Positions 1-5,178 of a stretch of DNA of 5,178 bases are shown piece after piece (positions within the stretch are counted from its first letter, which is position 1; each line of letters opens with the position of its first letter). Source of the DNA: a bacterium (lineage in GTDB: Bacteria > Arandabacterota > Arandabacteria > Arandabacterales > Arandabacteraceae); assembly GCA_025774405.1 (NCBI GenBank), contig JALGWB010000166.1:1-5178 (forward strand), written 5' to 3'. The notes beneath the pieces are model-generated. The model ran no database searches. It saw nothing but the letters and a program-made list of their open reading frames with translations, and was not told the origin of the DNA. The translations under genes were made by a program, and so were the position numbers.

Positions 1-998
1 GTGCCACTGGTGCACTGATCGTGCTCTGGTATGGCGGAACTCAAGTGCTTGGAGGAGCGCTCCTCGAACCGGAGAAATTCATAGCATTTCTTGTTGCCAT
101 GCTCTTGACAATACATCCCGCAAAGAAGCTCACTCATGCCAATGCAAGGATACAGGAGGGGATTGCTGCAGCCAAGCGCATTTTCAAGTGGCTCGATACT
201 CAGCCTGAGATAGTCGATCTACCCAACGCTGTCGATATAGATACCATCAACGATTCTATCGAATTCATCAATGTCAGCTTCAGGTATGAAGATGAGTATG
301 TCCTCAGGAATGTGAGTTTCAAGGTCAGGAAGGGACAGACTGTTGCTATCGTTGGTCCGAGTGGGGCTGGCAAGTCAACCCTTGTTGATCTCATACCACG
401 TTTCTACGATCCGACGGAGGGCAGTATCAGGGTTGATGGTTGTGACATAAGAAGGATTCGAATTCAATCGCTCCGAAGGTTGATGGGAATCGTCACCCAG
501 GAGACGATCCTCTTCAACGATACGGTACGCAACAATATAGCCTATGGGCTCAAGGATATGCCAATAGAGAAGGTCATCGAAGCCGCCAAAGCTGCAAATG
601 CTCATGACTTCATAATGGGGCTCCCTGAAGGATATGACACCTTTATTGGTGATCGTGGTATAAGGCTGTCAGGGGGCGAGCGTCAAAGGATAGCTATTGC
701 TCGGGCTGTACTCAAGAACCCACAGGTACTGATATTCGACGAAGCAACTTCCTCACTCGATACCGAATCAGAGAGACTTGTTCAGGAAGCCATTCATCGG
801 CTGATGAAGAATCGTACGAACTTTGTCATTGCCCACAGGCTCTCGACAATAACCAATGCTGATATCATCCTCGTGATTGAGAACGGGCGTATCGTTGAAA
901 GTGGCTGCCATGCTGACCTGCTTGCTGCGGGCAGAACCTATCGCAGGCTGTACGATCTGCAATTCAAGGATCCCTCCGAATCGGTTCATGAGAGCTAG
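1..998 (+). CDS. msbA: MsbA-like lipid A/LPS ABC exporter, 3' part (5' end outside window)
   Basis: This is the C-terminal part of a fused type I ABC exporter (membrane domain plus ATPase). The family flips lipid A-core across the inner membrane using ATP. The reading frame is open to the left edge (first whole codon at 3), so the GTG at 21 is internal and not a start. Numbering residues from that GTG, 1-60 resemble the last transmembrane helix and linker of MsbA (LWYGGTQVL, then a helix rich in I/L/F/A). The nucleotide-binding domain is complete: Walker A GPSGAGKST (112-120), Q-loop Gln160, signature LSGGE (216-220), Walker B LIFDE (237-241), D-loop SSLD (244-247) and H-loop His272. About 325 of the usual 570-600 residues are present. 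The substrate is inferred from the two LPS-type glycosyltransferase genes directly downstream; a general lipid or multidrug exporter of the same family is the main alternative. Confidence 0.88.
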   Translation, partial: ATGALIVLWYGGTQVLGGALLEPEKFIAFLVAMLLTIHPAKKLTHANARIQEGIAAAKRIFKWLDTQPEIVDLPNAVDIDTINDSIEFINVSFRYEDEYVLRNVSFKVRKGQTVAIVGPSGAGKSTLVDLIPRFYDPTEGSIRVDGCDIRRIRIQSLRRLMGIVTQETILFNDTVRNNIAYGLKDMPIEKVIEAAKAANAHDFIMGLPEGYDTFIGDRGIRLSGGERQRIAIARAVLKNPQVLIFDEATSSLDTESERLVQEAIHRLMKNRTNFVIAHRLSTITNADIILVIENGRIVESGCHADLLAAGRTYRRLYDLQFKDPSESVHES

Positions 999-1006
999 AT
1001 CCTGGA

Positions 1007-2017
1007 ATGTCAAACGTGATAAGTCGTAGAATACTATTGCTGAGATTGAGTTCCTTCGGTGACATTGTATTGACCGAACCCGTCACAAGCGCTTTGAAGT
1101 GCGCTTTCCCTGACAAGAGCATCTGGTTCCTCACCAAGGAGGAATACAGTGACCTGGTGAAAATGTTTACGAATGTTGACCACGTTATACCCTTTTCGAA
1201 GGATAGATCCCTGAAGGAGCTGGTCAGGGAAGCAGGTGGATCCGATTTTGACCTCGTAATTGATCTTCAAAACAGCTTCAGATCCAGAATGATAACACAG
1301 GTGTTCAAGGCACAGACGACCATACGCTATACCAGACAGTGGCTCAGGCGGTTGATTCTGGTCCATCTACCATGGCTTTGGAGGGGCAGGTTGATGCATA
1401 CAGTCGATCTTTACTCGAGAGCGATTGCCAGGCTGGGGCTTGAGACATATTCGCTACCGACAATAGTGCCCCCGACGAGTGTGGTTGAATCTGTCTCAAG
1501 TGAGTACAATCAGGGACGATGGATAGGGCTCTGTCCTGGTGGCAGCAGTCCTCATAAGCAATGGGGTCAGGAGCGCTTTGCGGTGCTAGCCGATCTGCTG
1601 AAGAGCGAAGGGTGGGACATCGTCATAATTGGTTCACCTGTGGATCGCTCCGAAATTGCAGCAACAGTTCAAAAGGTTGGGGACAAAAGGGTAAGGCAGG
1701 CTATTGAGGAGGACATGACCAGACTTGCTGCGCTGCTTTCACTCTGTGAGGCCGTCGTCACAAACGATTCGGGTCTCATGCATCTTACGGCTGCGGTTGG
1801 GACACCTGTCTTGGCAATTTTCGGTCCTACGTCGCCATTGCTAGGCTTCAGTCCTGTGGCACCCTGGTCGATTGTCGTCTACCGTGACCTGAAATGCAGC
1901 CCGTGCAGCTATCACGGAAATCGTCCCTGTAAGTATCGACACCGGGAGTGTCTCGATTCAATTGAGCCGCAAGTGATTGCCTCCCTGGTCAGTCAGATGG
2001 TGAAACCCAATGACTAA
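1007..2017 (+). CDS. Glycosyltransferase family 9 protein, LPS heptosyltransferase-like
   Basis: This is a cytoplasmic GT-B enzyme of family GT9, which transfers heptose (or a related sugar) from an ADP-sugar onto the LPS inner core. The 336 residues match the usual length. The N-terminal motif LLRLSSFGDIVLTEPV (11-26) carries the family Asp (D19), which acts as catalytic base in WaaC-type enzymes. The second Rossmann half begins with PGGSSPHKQW (177-186), and the donor-binding motif NDSGLMHL is at 253-260. Near the C-terminus four cysteines (297, 300, 308, 315) form a CxxC-x7-C-x6-C pattern. The ATG at 1007 lies 8 nt after the exporter stop; no strong Shine-Dalgarno site is visible, and an in-frame TGA at 989 rules out a longer start. 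Sequence alone does not separate a heptosyltransferase I from a III/IV-type or other GT9 enzyme, so no symbol is given. Confidence 0.9.
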   Translation: MSNVISRRILLLRLSSFGDIVLTEPVTSALKCAFPDKSIWFLTKEEYSDLVKMFTNVDHVIPFSKDRSLKELVREAGGSDFDLVIDLQNSFRSRMITQVFKAQTTIRYTRQWLRRLILVHLPWLWRGRLMHTVDLYSRAIARLGLETYSLPTIVPPTSVVESVSSEYNQGRWIGLCPGGSSPHKQWGQERFAVLADLLKSEGWDIVIIGSPVDRSEIAATVQKVGDKRVRQAIEEDMTRLAALLSLCEAVVTNDSGLMHLTAAVGTPVLAIFGPTSPLLGFSPVAPWSIVVYRDLKCSPCSYHGNRPCKYRHRECLDSIEPQVIASLVSQMVKPND

Positions 2018-3050
2018 GTCAACCATTTTTGCAGCTAAGGTTCCCAATTGGCTGGGCGATTCAGTCCTGGCGATACCGGCCATTAAGGCAATTGCCGAAT
2101 GTGCAAGACGGGGCAGGCTTGTTATTCTGGCTTCGAATATCTCATACGAGGTTATGAAGCGTGTGCCTGAAACCCTCGTCTTTCAAACGAGAACGGCAGG
2201 CGCAGGTATTGTGAACTCAGTTGTCTCAGCCGTCAAAGGGGGCCGTATCCTTCGGCAGTTCAGGCCCGTCATTGTTTTCAGCTTCACCAGGTCTGCGACT
2301 TCCGCCATAACCTGTTATCTGGGAAGGGTGCCGAGAAGGATTGGCTTCAGCGACAGTGCACTCGCTGCGCTCTATACCGATAGGGTGAGCCAGCATTGGT
2401 GGGGTGAACACCTCCTTGAGAGCTATTGCCGGCTACCTGAGAGTCTGGGAATAAAGGTACACAATCGGATACCTGCCCTTGATCCATTGGACGAGGACAT
2501 TGCAAAGGGGAAAAGGATTCGGGAACAATATGACCTGAAAGCAGGTGGGTATTTTTGTTTCTTCCCAGGTGCAACCTACGGTGCAGCGAAACGCTGGCAC
2601 GCTGGCAGATTTGCCTTGCTGGCGGATCTTGTTGCTGATAGATTGAACGCTACGCCGGTGATCTTGGGTAGCAACAGTGACTCCGAGGCCTGCAACACGA
2701 TGCATGCGTTGATGAAGACGGTCGGGCGAAACCTGTGCGGTCGGATTGATCTGGGTTCACTCATTGGATTGCTGAAGTCCGCACGTGGAGCGGTGGCAAA
2801 TGATAGTGGAGGTATGCACCTGGCAGCAGCGCTTGGCATTCCTGTCGTTGGTCTGTTCTTCTCTTCGGACCCAGCGTGGACAAGACCAATCTCACCAGTG
2901 GCAAGATATATTTACAAGGGTTTCGAATGCTCTCCGTGCTTCAAGCGGGATTGTGAGCGAGGTAATGCTTGCACGGAAACGATTTCTGTCGAGGAAGTAT
3001 TTGGGACTGTCAATCGTCTGCTGGCAGAAAACCAGGTAGTGTTAGACTGA
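2010..3050 (+). CDS. waaF: ADP-heptose:LPS heptosyltransferase II-like protein
   Basis: This second GT9 glycosyltransferase (346 residues) resembles WaaF, which adds the second heptose to the LPS inner core in the cytoplasm. Supporting motifs are VPNWLGDSVLAIPA (11-24), typical of WaaF with Trp14 and the presumed catalytic Asp17; FPGATYGAAKRW (185-196), very close to the WaaF PGAxYGxAKRW signature; and NDSGGMHLAAALG (264-276), which binds the nucleotide-sugar. A C-terminal CSPCFKRDC block plus Cys321 gives cysteines at 307, 310, 315 and 321, as in many heptosyltransferase II proteins. The start ATG overlaps the end of the upstream GT9 gene by 8 nt and has only a weak ribosome site, so translation is probably coupled. 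The two genes are diverged paralogues likely acting in succession on the same acceptor. The sugar specificity is inferred from family resemblance. Confidence 0.88.
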   Translation: MTKSTIFAAKVPNWLGDSVLAIPAIKAIAECARRGRLVILASNISYEVMKRVPETLVFQTRTAGAGIVNSVVSAVKGGRILRQFRPVIVFSFTRSATSAITCYLGRVPRRIGFSDSALAALYTDRVSQHWWGEHLLESYCRLPESLGIKVHNRIPALDPLDEDIAKGKRIREQYDLKAGGYFCFFPGATYGAAKRWHAGRFALLADLVADRLNATPVILGSNSDSEACNTMHALMKTVGRNLCGRIDLGSLIGLLKSARGAVANDSGGMHLAAALGIPVVGLFFSSDPAWTRPISPVARYIYKGFECSPCFKRDCERGNACTETISVEEVFGTVNRLLAENQVVLD

Positions 3051-3778
3051 TGAAAAGGGTTCTCTTACCGATAGTGATTGTGATCGCAGCAGTCGGCAGT
3101 GGGTCGACGCCCGAAGATCTACCCTTTGGAGTCGGGGAGAAACTTACCTTTGCGGTTCGCTATGGGATTATCAAGGCAGGTATTGCCACGATGGAAGTGA
3201 GTGAGATTGTGGATTGTGAGGGTGGTAAATGCTTTCGCATAGTGTCTGAGGCCAGATCGACTATGCCCTTTTCACTGTTCTTCGAAGTCAGGGACAGCGT
3301 CGAATCCTTGATGGACGTTGAGAAACTATATTCGTGGCGATATGAGAAGAATGTCAGAGAGGGTAACTACAGGGCTCACAAGGTTGTCGTCTTTGACCAA
3401 GTCAACCACCTGGCAGTCTATCCCGATGGGAAGCAAATACCTGTACCTGAAGGCGTCCAGGATGTGCTTTCCTCACTCTACTACATCAGGACTCTGCACC
3501 TTAAGGTCGGCAACAGCGTCTTCATCAAGAATCACGCCGATGGCAAGAATTATCCACTTGAAGTCAAGGTGCTCCGAACTGAGACCGTTAGCGTGCCGGC
3601 GGGGACCTTTGAGTGTTACGTTGTTGAGCCCATCCTCAAGGCAAGTGGTATCTTCCAGCACAAAGGCAGGCTCACTGTCTGGCTTTCAACCGACTCGACT
3701 CATATTCCGGTAATGATGAAAAGCAAGGTCATAATAGGCTCCATAAATGCTGTTCTGGTCGACATCAAGCGATCGTGA
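3050..3778 (+). CDS. Secreted DUF3108 domain protein
   Basis: This is a 242-residue exported protein of the DUF3108 family, whose biochemical function is not established. Residues 1-20 form a signal peptide (MKR, then a hydrophobic run LLPIVIVIAAVG) with likely cleavage soon after. The mature part starts with the family's opening FGVGEKLTFAVRYGIIKAG (26-44). It continues with VPEGVQDVLSSLYYIRTL (132-149), VSVPAGTFECYVVEP (170-184) and a C-terminal segment WLSTDSTHIPVMM (201-213), all matching the usual DUF3108 beta-rich pattern. The start chosen is the ATG at 3050, which shares one base with the waaF stop (TGATG), a classic coupled junction. An upstream in-frame ATG at 2969 would add 27 residues lying inside waaF and would bury the signal peptide. 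Cys55 and Cys61 could form a disulphide. Placement in this operon suggests an envelope role tied to LPS, which is inference. Confidence 0.85.
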   Translation: MKRVLLPIVIVIAAVGSGSTPEDLPFGVGEKLTFAVRYGIIKAGIATMEVSEIVDCEGGKCFRIVSEARSTMPFSLFFEVRDSVESLMDVEKLYSWRYEKNVREGNYRAHKVVVFDQVNHLAVYPDGKQIPVPEGVQDVLSSLYYIRTLHLKVGNSVFIKNHADGKNYPLEVKVLRTETVSVPAGTFECYVVEPILKASGIFQHKGRLTVWLSTDSTHIPVMMKSKVIIGSINAVLVDIKRS

Positions 3779-3782
3779 AGGC

Positions 3783-3788
3783 AAGGAG
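3783..3788 (+). promoter_or_regulatory. Shine-Dalgarno site that fixes the start of the next gene
   Basis: A perfect AAGGAG lies 7 nt before the ATG at 3796. It favours that ATG over the GTG at 3775, which overlaps the preceding stop codon and has no such site. Confidence 0.8.
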
Positions 3789-3795
3789 AGAGACA

Positions 3796-4740
3796 ATGGC
3801 TGAGGGCAAGTCTAATCCAAAGCAACCAAAAAAGATCTCAATCGGTGATCGTCCGAGCAAGGTATTCGTCGACAGCTTTGCTTCGTTACCCACTAACTTC
3901 GGCTGGTATGAAGGGCTTTCGAATATGATTCCAGATATATTGGCAGGAAAGGATCTCAAACAGATTGCTGACGAAATCGTGAAGGCTCGCCGAGCCGATA
4001 GACACGTGGTTCTCATGATGGGTGCCCATGTCGTGAAGTGCGGTCTGGGAGGGCTGATCGCACACCTTGTGAATGAGAGGGTGGTAACTGCGATCGCTAT
4101 GAATGGGGCATGCGCTATCCATGATGTAGAGATTGCATTGTGGGGACGGACCTCTGAGGATGTGGAGAGTTCACTGAAAAGCGGTGAGTTTGGAATGACA
4201 GCTGAAACATCGGCTTTCTTTGCTGAGGCAGCGAGGTCTGCGCACCGGGAAAGGGTTGGCTTCGGAAGGGCAGTGATCAAAATGCTAGCTGAGAGGAAGC
4301 CACCCAACGGGAAGGTCAGCATCATTGCTTCTGCCGGTAACAATGATATCCCGCTGACCATCCATGTCGCCATTGGCACTGACGTCATACATCAGCACGA
4401 TCTGGTGGATGGAGCAGCGCTCGGATTTGCGACTATGAGGGATTTTTGGATTTTCGCTGACATCGTTGGCAATCTCAAGGGTGGTGTGCTCCTGAATATA
4501 GGTTCCGCTGTGATCATGCCAGAGGTGTTCCTTAAGGCCTTAGCAATTGCACGCGCAAGAGGTATCGATCTTGCCCCTTTTACCACTGCAAATTTCGATA
4601 TGTACAGACTTTACCGTCCACTGAAAAACATCGTGGAGCGCCCCCGTCTGCTCGGTGCTACAACCTATAACTTCATCGCCCACCACGAGATCATCCTACC
4701 GATTCTCTTCGCTGCGATACTTGCAAAAGCGTCCCACTAA
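3796..4740 (+). CDS. Conserved-looking protein of unknown function, possibly deoxyhypusine-synthase-like fold
   Basis: I do not recognise this 314-residue protein with certainty. It has no signal peptide and looks like a soluble alpha/beta enzyme. Glycine- and histidine-rich strand-loop motifs suggest a Rossmann-like nucleotide-binding fold: LMMGAHVVKCGLGGLIAHL (73-91), AIAMNGACAIHDVEIAL (99-115), IPLTIHVAIGTDVIHQHD (185-202) and GGVLLNIGSAVIMPEVFLKA (229-248). The order (G-x-x-x-x-x-x-G, then a GG/GA...D loop, then IP...D, then GSAVIxPEV) recalls deoxyhypusine synthase and its NAD-binding domain. However, the DHS C-terminal GxDSG segment and active-site lysine region are not evident, so the substrate would differ. 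The frame could also open with GTG at 3775, but the ATG at 3796 has the good ribosome site. The gene is last in the LPS operon, 17 nt after the DUF3108 gene, so a role in sugar-nucleotide or core metabolism is possible but unproven. Confidence 0.8.
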   Translation: MAEGKSNPKQPKKISIGDRPSKVFVDSFASLPTNFGWYEGLSNMIPDILAGKDLKQIADEIVKARRADRHVVLMMGAHVVKCGLGGLIAHLVNERVVTAIAMNGACAIHDVEIALWGRTSEDVESSLKSGEFGMTAETSAFFAEAARSAHRERVGFGRAVIKMLAERKPPNGKVSIIASAGNNDIPLTIHVAIGTDVIHQHDLVDGAALGFATMRDFWIFADIVGNLKGGVLLNIGSAVIMPEVFLKALAIARARGIDLAPFTTANFDMYRLYRPLKNIVERPRLLGATTYNFIAHHEIILPILFAAILAKASH

Positions 4741-4741
4741 A

Positions 4742-4799
4742 TGGCACGCAAATTGCGACGGCATCACCCTCGAAAGCCGCTTGTATTCGGCTTGTGCCA
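4742..4799 (+). repeat. Nested inverted repeats after the operon end, possible weak terminator or 3' stabiliser
   Basis: TGGCAC at 4742-4747 pairs with GTGCCA at 4794-4799. Inside this, AAGCCG at 4774-4779 pairs with CGGCTT at 4788-4793 across an 8-nt loop. The element starts right after the last stop codon of the operon, so it may protect or end the operon mRNA. No U-tract follows, so it is not a canonical intrinsic terminator. Confidence 0.4.
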
Positions 4800-4860
4800 A
4801 ATTCGCTGGAGGAGGAACGCATTAGTGAATTGCGATGTATTCAGTGGCGCATCAACTGTA

Positions 4861-4893
4861 TTGCAAGTTGCAACTGGGGCTTGCACTGTGCAA
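4861..4893. promoter_or_regulatory. Cluster of TTGCA/TGCAA inverted repeats, candidate operator
   Basis: Three symmetrical units occur in 33 bp: TTGCAA (4861-4866), GTTGCAAC (4867-4874) and the 13-bp hyphenated palindrome TTGCAC-T-GTGCAA (4881-4893). They end 12 bp before the -35 box of the promoter at 4906. That position suits a DNA-binding activator or repressor acting on that promoter. The binding protein is unknown and none is encoded in the window. Confidence 0.4.
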
Positions 4894-4905
4894 ATTCCCA
4901 ACAAC

Positions 4906-4934
4906 TTGACTTAGTGGAAGTTATGTGGTATAGT
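4906..4934 (+). promoter_or_regulatory. Sigma-70-type promoter with extended -10
   Basis: The -35 box TTGACT (4906-4911) and -10 box TATAGT (4929-4934) each match the consensus at 5 of 6 positions and are separated by the optimal 17 nt. TGG directly before the -10 gives an extended -10 (TGn). Transcription would start near 4941 in an A-rich stretch and read into the structured RNA and the lipoprotein gene at 5123. Confidence 0.82.
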
Positions 4935-4940
4935 AAAATC

Positions 4941-5103
4941 AAAAGTTCTGAAGAAGGGAGTGGTCTAGGAGGTAAGTTTGCTACTGCTGGCTTAGGCTTA
5001 AAGGGCTCGGTGGAATACCGAGATCGGAGCGATATCGGATGGCAAACTTACCTTTGGCAATTCCCGTATATGCTGGAATGGTGCGTTGCACCATTCCTTT
5101 TTT
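4941..5103 (+). ncRNA. Structured leader RNA, candidate attenuator/riboswitch of unknown class
   Basis: This is a transcript of about 160 nt bounded by a strong promoter and an intrinsic terminator. A perfect 12-bp stem joins AGGTAAGTTTGC (4970-4981) to GCAAACTTACCT (5042-5053), extendable by G-U pairs at its base. It encloses a 6-bp hairpin CTCGGT/ACCGAG (5006-5011 and 5017-5022) with loop GGAAT, and a tandem GGCTTA repeat (4989-5000). Segment 4950-4964 can pair with 5090-5104 over 15 bp (three G-U), which would disrupt the terminator. The terminator sits only a few nt before the ribosome site of the next gene, leaving no room for another promoter, so that gene probably depends on readthrough of this RNA. 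I checked by eye for conserved cores of common riboswitches (c-di-GMP-I, SAM, TPP, cobalamin, FMN, fluoride, ZTP) and SRP RNA and found none. A stand-alone 6S-like RNA with paired ends is the main alternative. Confidence 0.65.
5075..5103 (+). terminator. Rho-independent terminator
   Basis: GGAATGGTGC (5075-5084) and GCACCATTCC (5088-5097) form a perfect 10-bp hairpin with a GTT loop, followed directly by six T residues (5098-5103). It lies between the promoter at 4906 and the coding start at 5123, so it acts either as the end of a small RNA or as a conditional terminator for the downstream gene. Confidence 0.92.
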
Positions 5104-5108
5104 CTGTT

Positions 5109-5116
5109 GAGGAGGG
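5109..5116 (+). promoter_or_regulatory. Strong Shine-Dalgarno site for the GTG start at 5123
   Basis: GAGGAGGG lies 6 nt before the GTG at 5123 and 5 nt after the terminator U-tract. It fixes the start of the downstream gene despite the non-ATG codon. Confidence 0.75.
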
Positions 5117-5122
5117 TTTGCA

Positions 5123-5178
5123 GTGAGGAACTTCGCACTCATTGTTCTGTTGGCGACATTGGCCCTGAACTGTGGTGG
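5123..5178 (+). CDS. N-terminus of a probable secreted lipoprotein (3' end outside window)
   Basis: Only 18 full codons are visible: a GTG start, then RNF, then a hydrophobic stretch ALIVLLATLAL followed by NCGG. This is a short bacterial export signal. The Cys at residue 17 in an L-A-L-N-C context suggests a lipoprotein cleaved and lipidated at that Cys, although Asn just before the Cys is unusual (Gly, Ala or Ser is common). The start is supported by a strong ribosome site. The function cannot be told from this fragment. Its expression appears to pass through the terminator at 5075-5103. Confidence 0.7.
   Translation, partial: MRNFALIVLLATLALNCG

Noticed and set aside
2969..3049. Upstream ATG extending the DUF3108 protein by 27 residues
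   Set aside because: The extension lies in waaF, is not protein-like and would bury a clear signal peptide. The ATG at 3050 with a TGATG overlap is better.
3775..3795. GTG at 3775 as start of the last operon gene
   Set aside because: It has no ribosome site, while ATG 3796 has a perfect AAGGAG at 7 nt.
3765..4388. 207-codon open frame on the - strand
   Set aside because: It lies antisense to the well-formed 3796-4740 gene and shows no protein-like motif; it is a shadow of the real frame.
4967..4995. Leucine leader peptide (AGGAGG, then TTG CTA CTG CTG GCT TAG)
   Set aside because: The ribosome site would be buried in the 12-bp stem and the peptide is only five residues. Interesting for attenuation but too weak to list as a gene.
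4941..5103. Retron-type or CRISPR-associated RNA
   Set aside because: No reverse transcriptase or Cas gene is visible, there is no repeat-spacer pattern, and the following gene encodes a probable lipoprotein.
4794..5126. 110-codon open frame on + strand starting with GTG
   Set aside because: It runs straight through the promoter, the structured RNA and the terminator, has an odd composition rich in Trp and Cys with no recognisable domain, and ends on the next gene's start codon. Chance open frame.

Overview
The window reads as part of a Gram-negative bacterial chromosome. It holds one tightly packed + strand operon for lipopolysaccharide (LPS) core assembly and export, followed by a second transcription unit that starts near the right edge. 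The Gram-negative assignment rests on an MsbA-type exporter, two family-9 (heptosyltransferase-type) glycosyltransferases and a secreted DUF3108 protein. Base composition looks balanced, roughly 50% GC by eye, with frequent AGG/AGA arginine and ATA isoleucine codons. The taxon cannot be fixed from this; an uncultured deltaproteobacterial or FCB-like lineage is only a guess.

Positions 1-4740 are the operon. It begins inside the 3' part of an MsbA-like lipid A-core flippase (to 998). After an 8-nt gap comes a GT9 glycosyltransferase (1007-2017), which overlaps by 8 nt a WaaF-like heptosyltransferase (2010-3050). That gene is joined by a TGATG stop/start to a secreted DUF3108 protein (3050-3778). 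A 17-nt gap with a strong AAGGAG site leads to a 314-residue protein (3796-4740) that I do not recognise with certainty; its layout recalls the deoxyhypusine-synthase fold. The close spacing suggests one mRNA: two cytoplasmic enzymes add core sugars to lipid A, the ABC exporter flips the product across the inner membrane, and the DUF3108 protein acts in the envelope. The role of the last gene is open.

Positions 4741-5122 hold no convincing protein gene but are rich in structure. They contain several TTGCA/TGCAA inverted repeats, then a near-consensus sigma-70 promoter with an extended -10 (TTGACT, 17 nt, TATAGT). This is followed by a roughly 160-nt structured RNA and a textbook intrinsic terminator (5075-5103). 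Only a few bases separate the terminator from the Shine-Dalgarno site of the next gene, a probable lipoprotein starting with GTG at 5123 and cut off by the window end. A 5' segment of the RNA (4950-4964) can pair over 15 bp with the 3' arm and U-tract of the terminator. That is the arrangement expected of a transcription attenuator or riboswitch. I could not match it to a known riboswitch class, and it is the most interesting element here.
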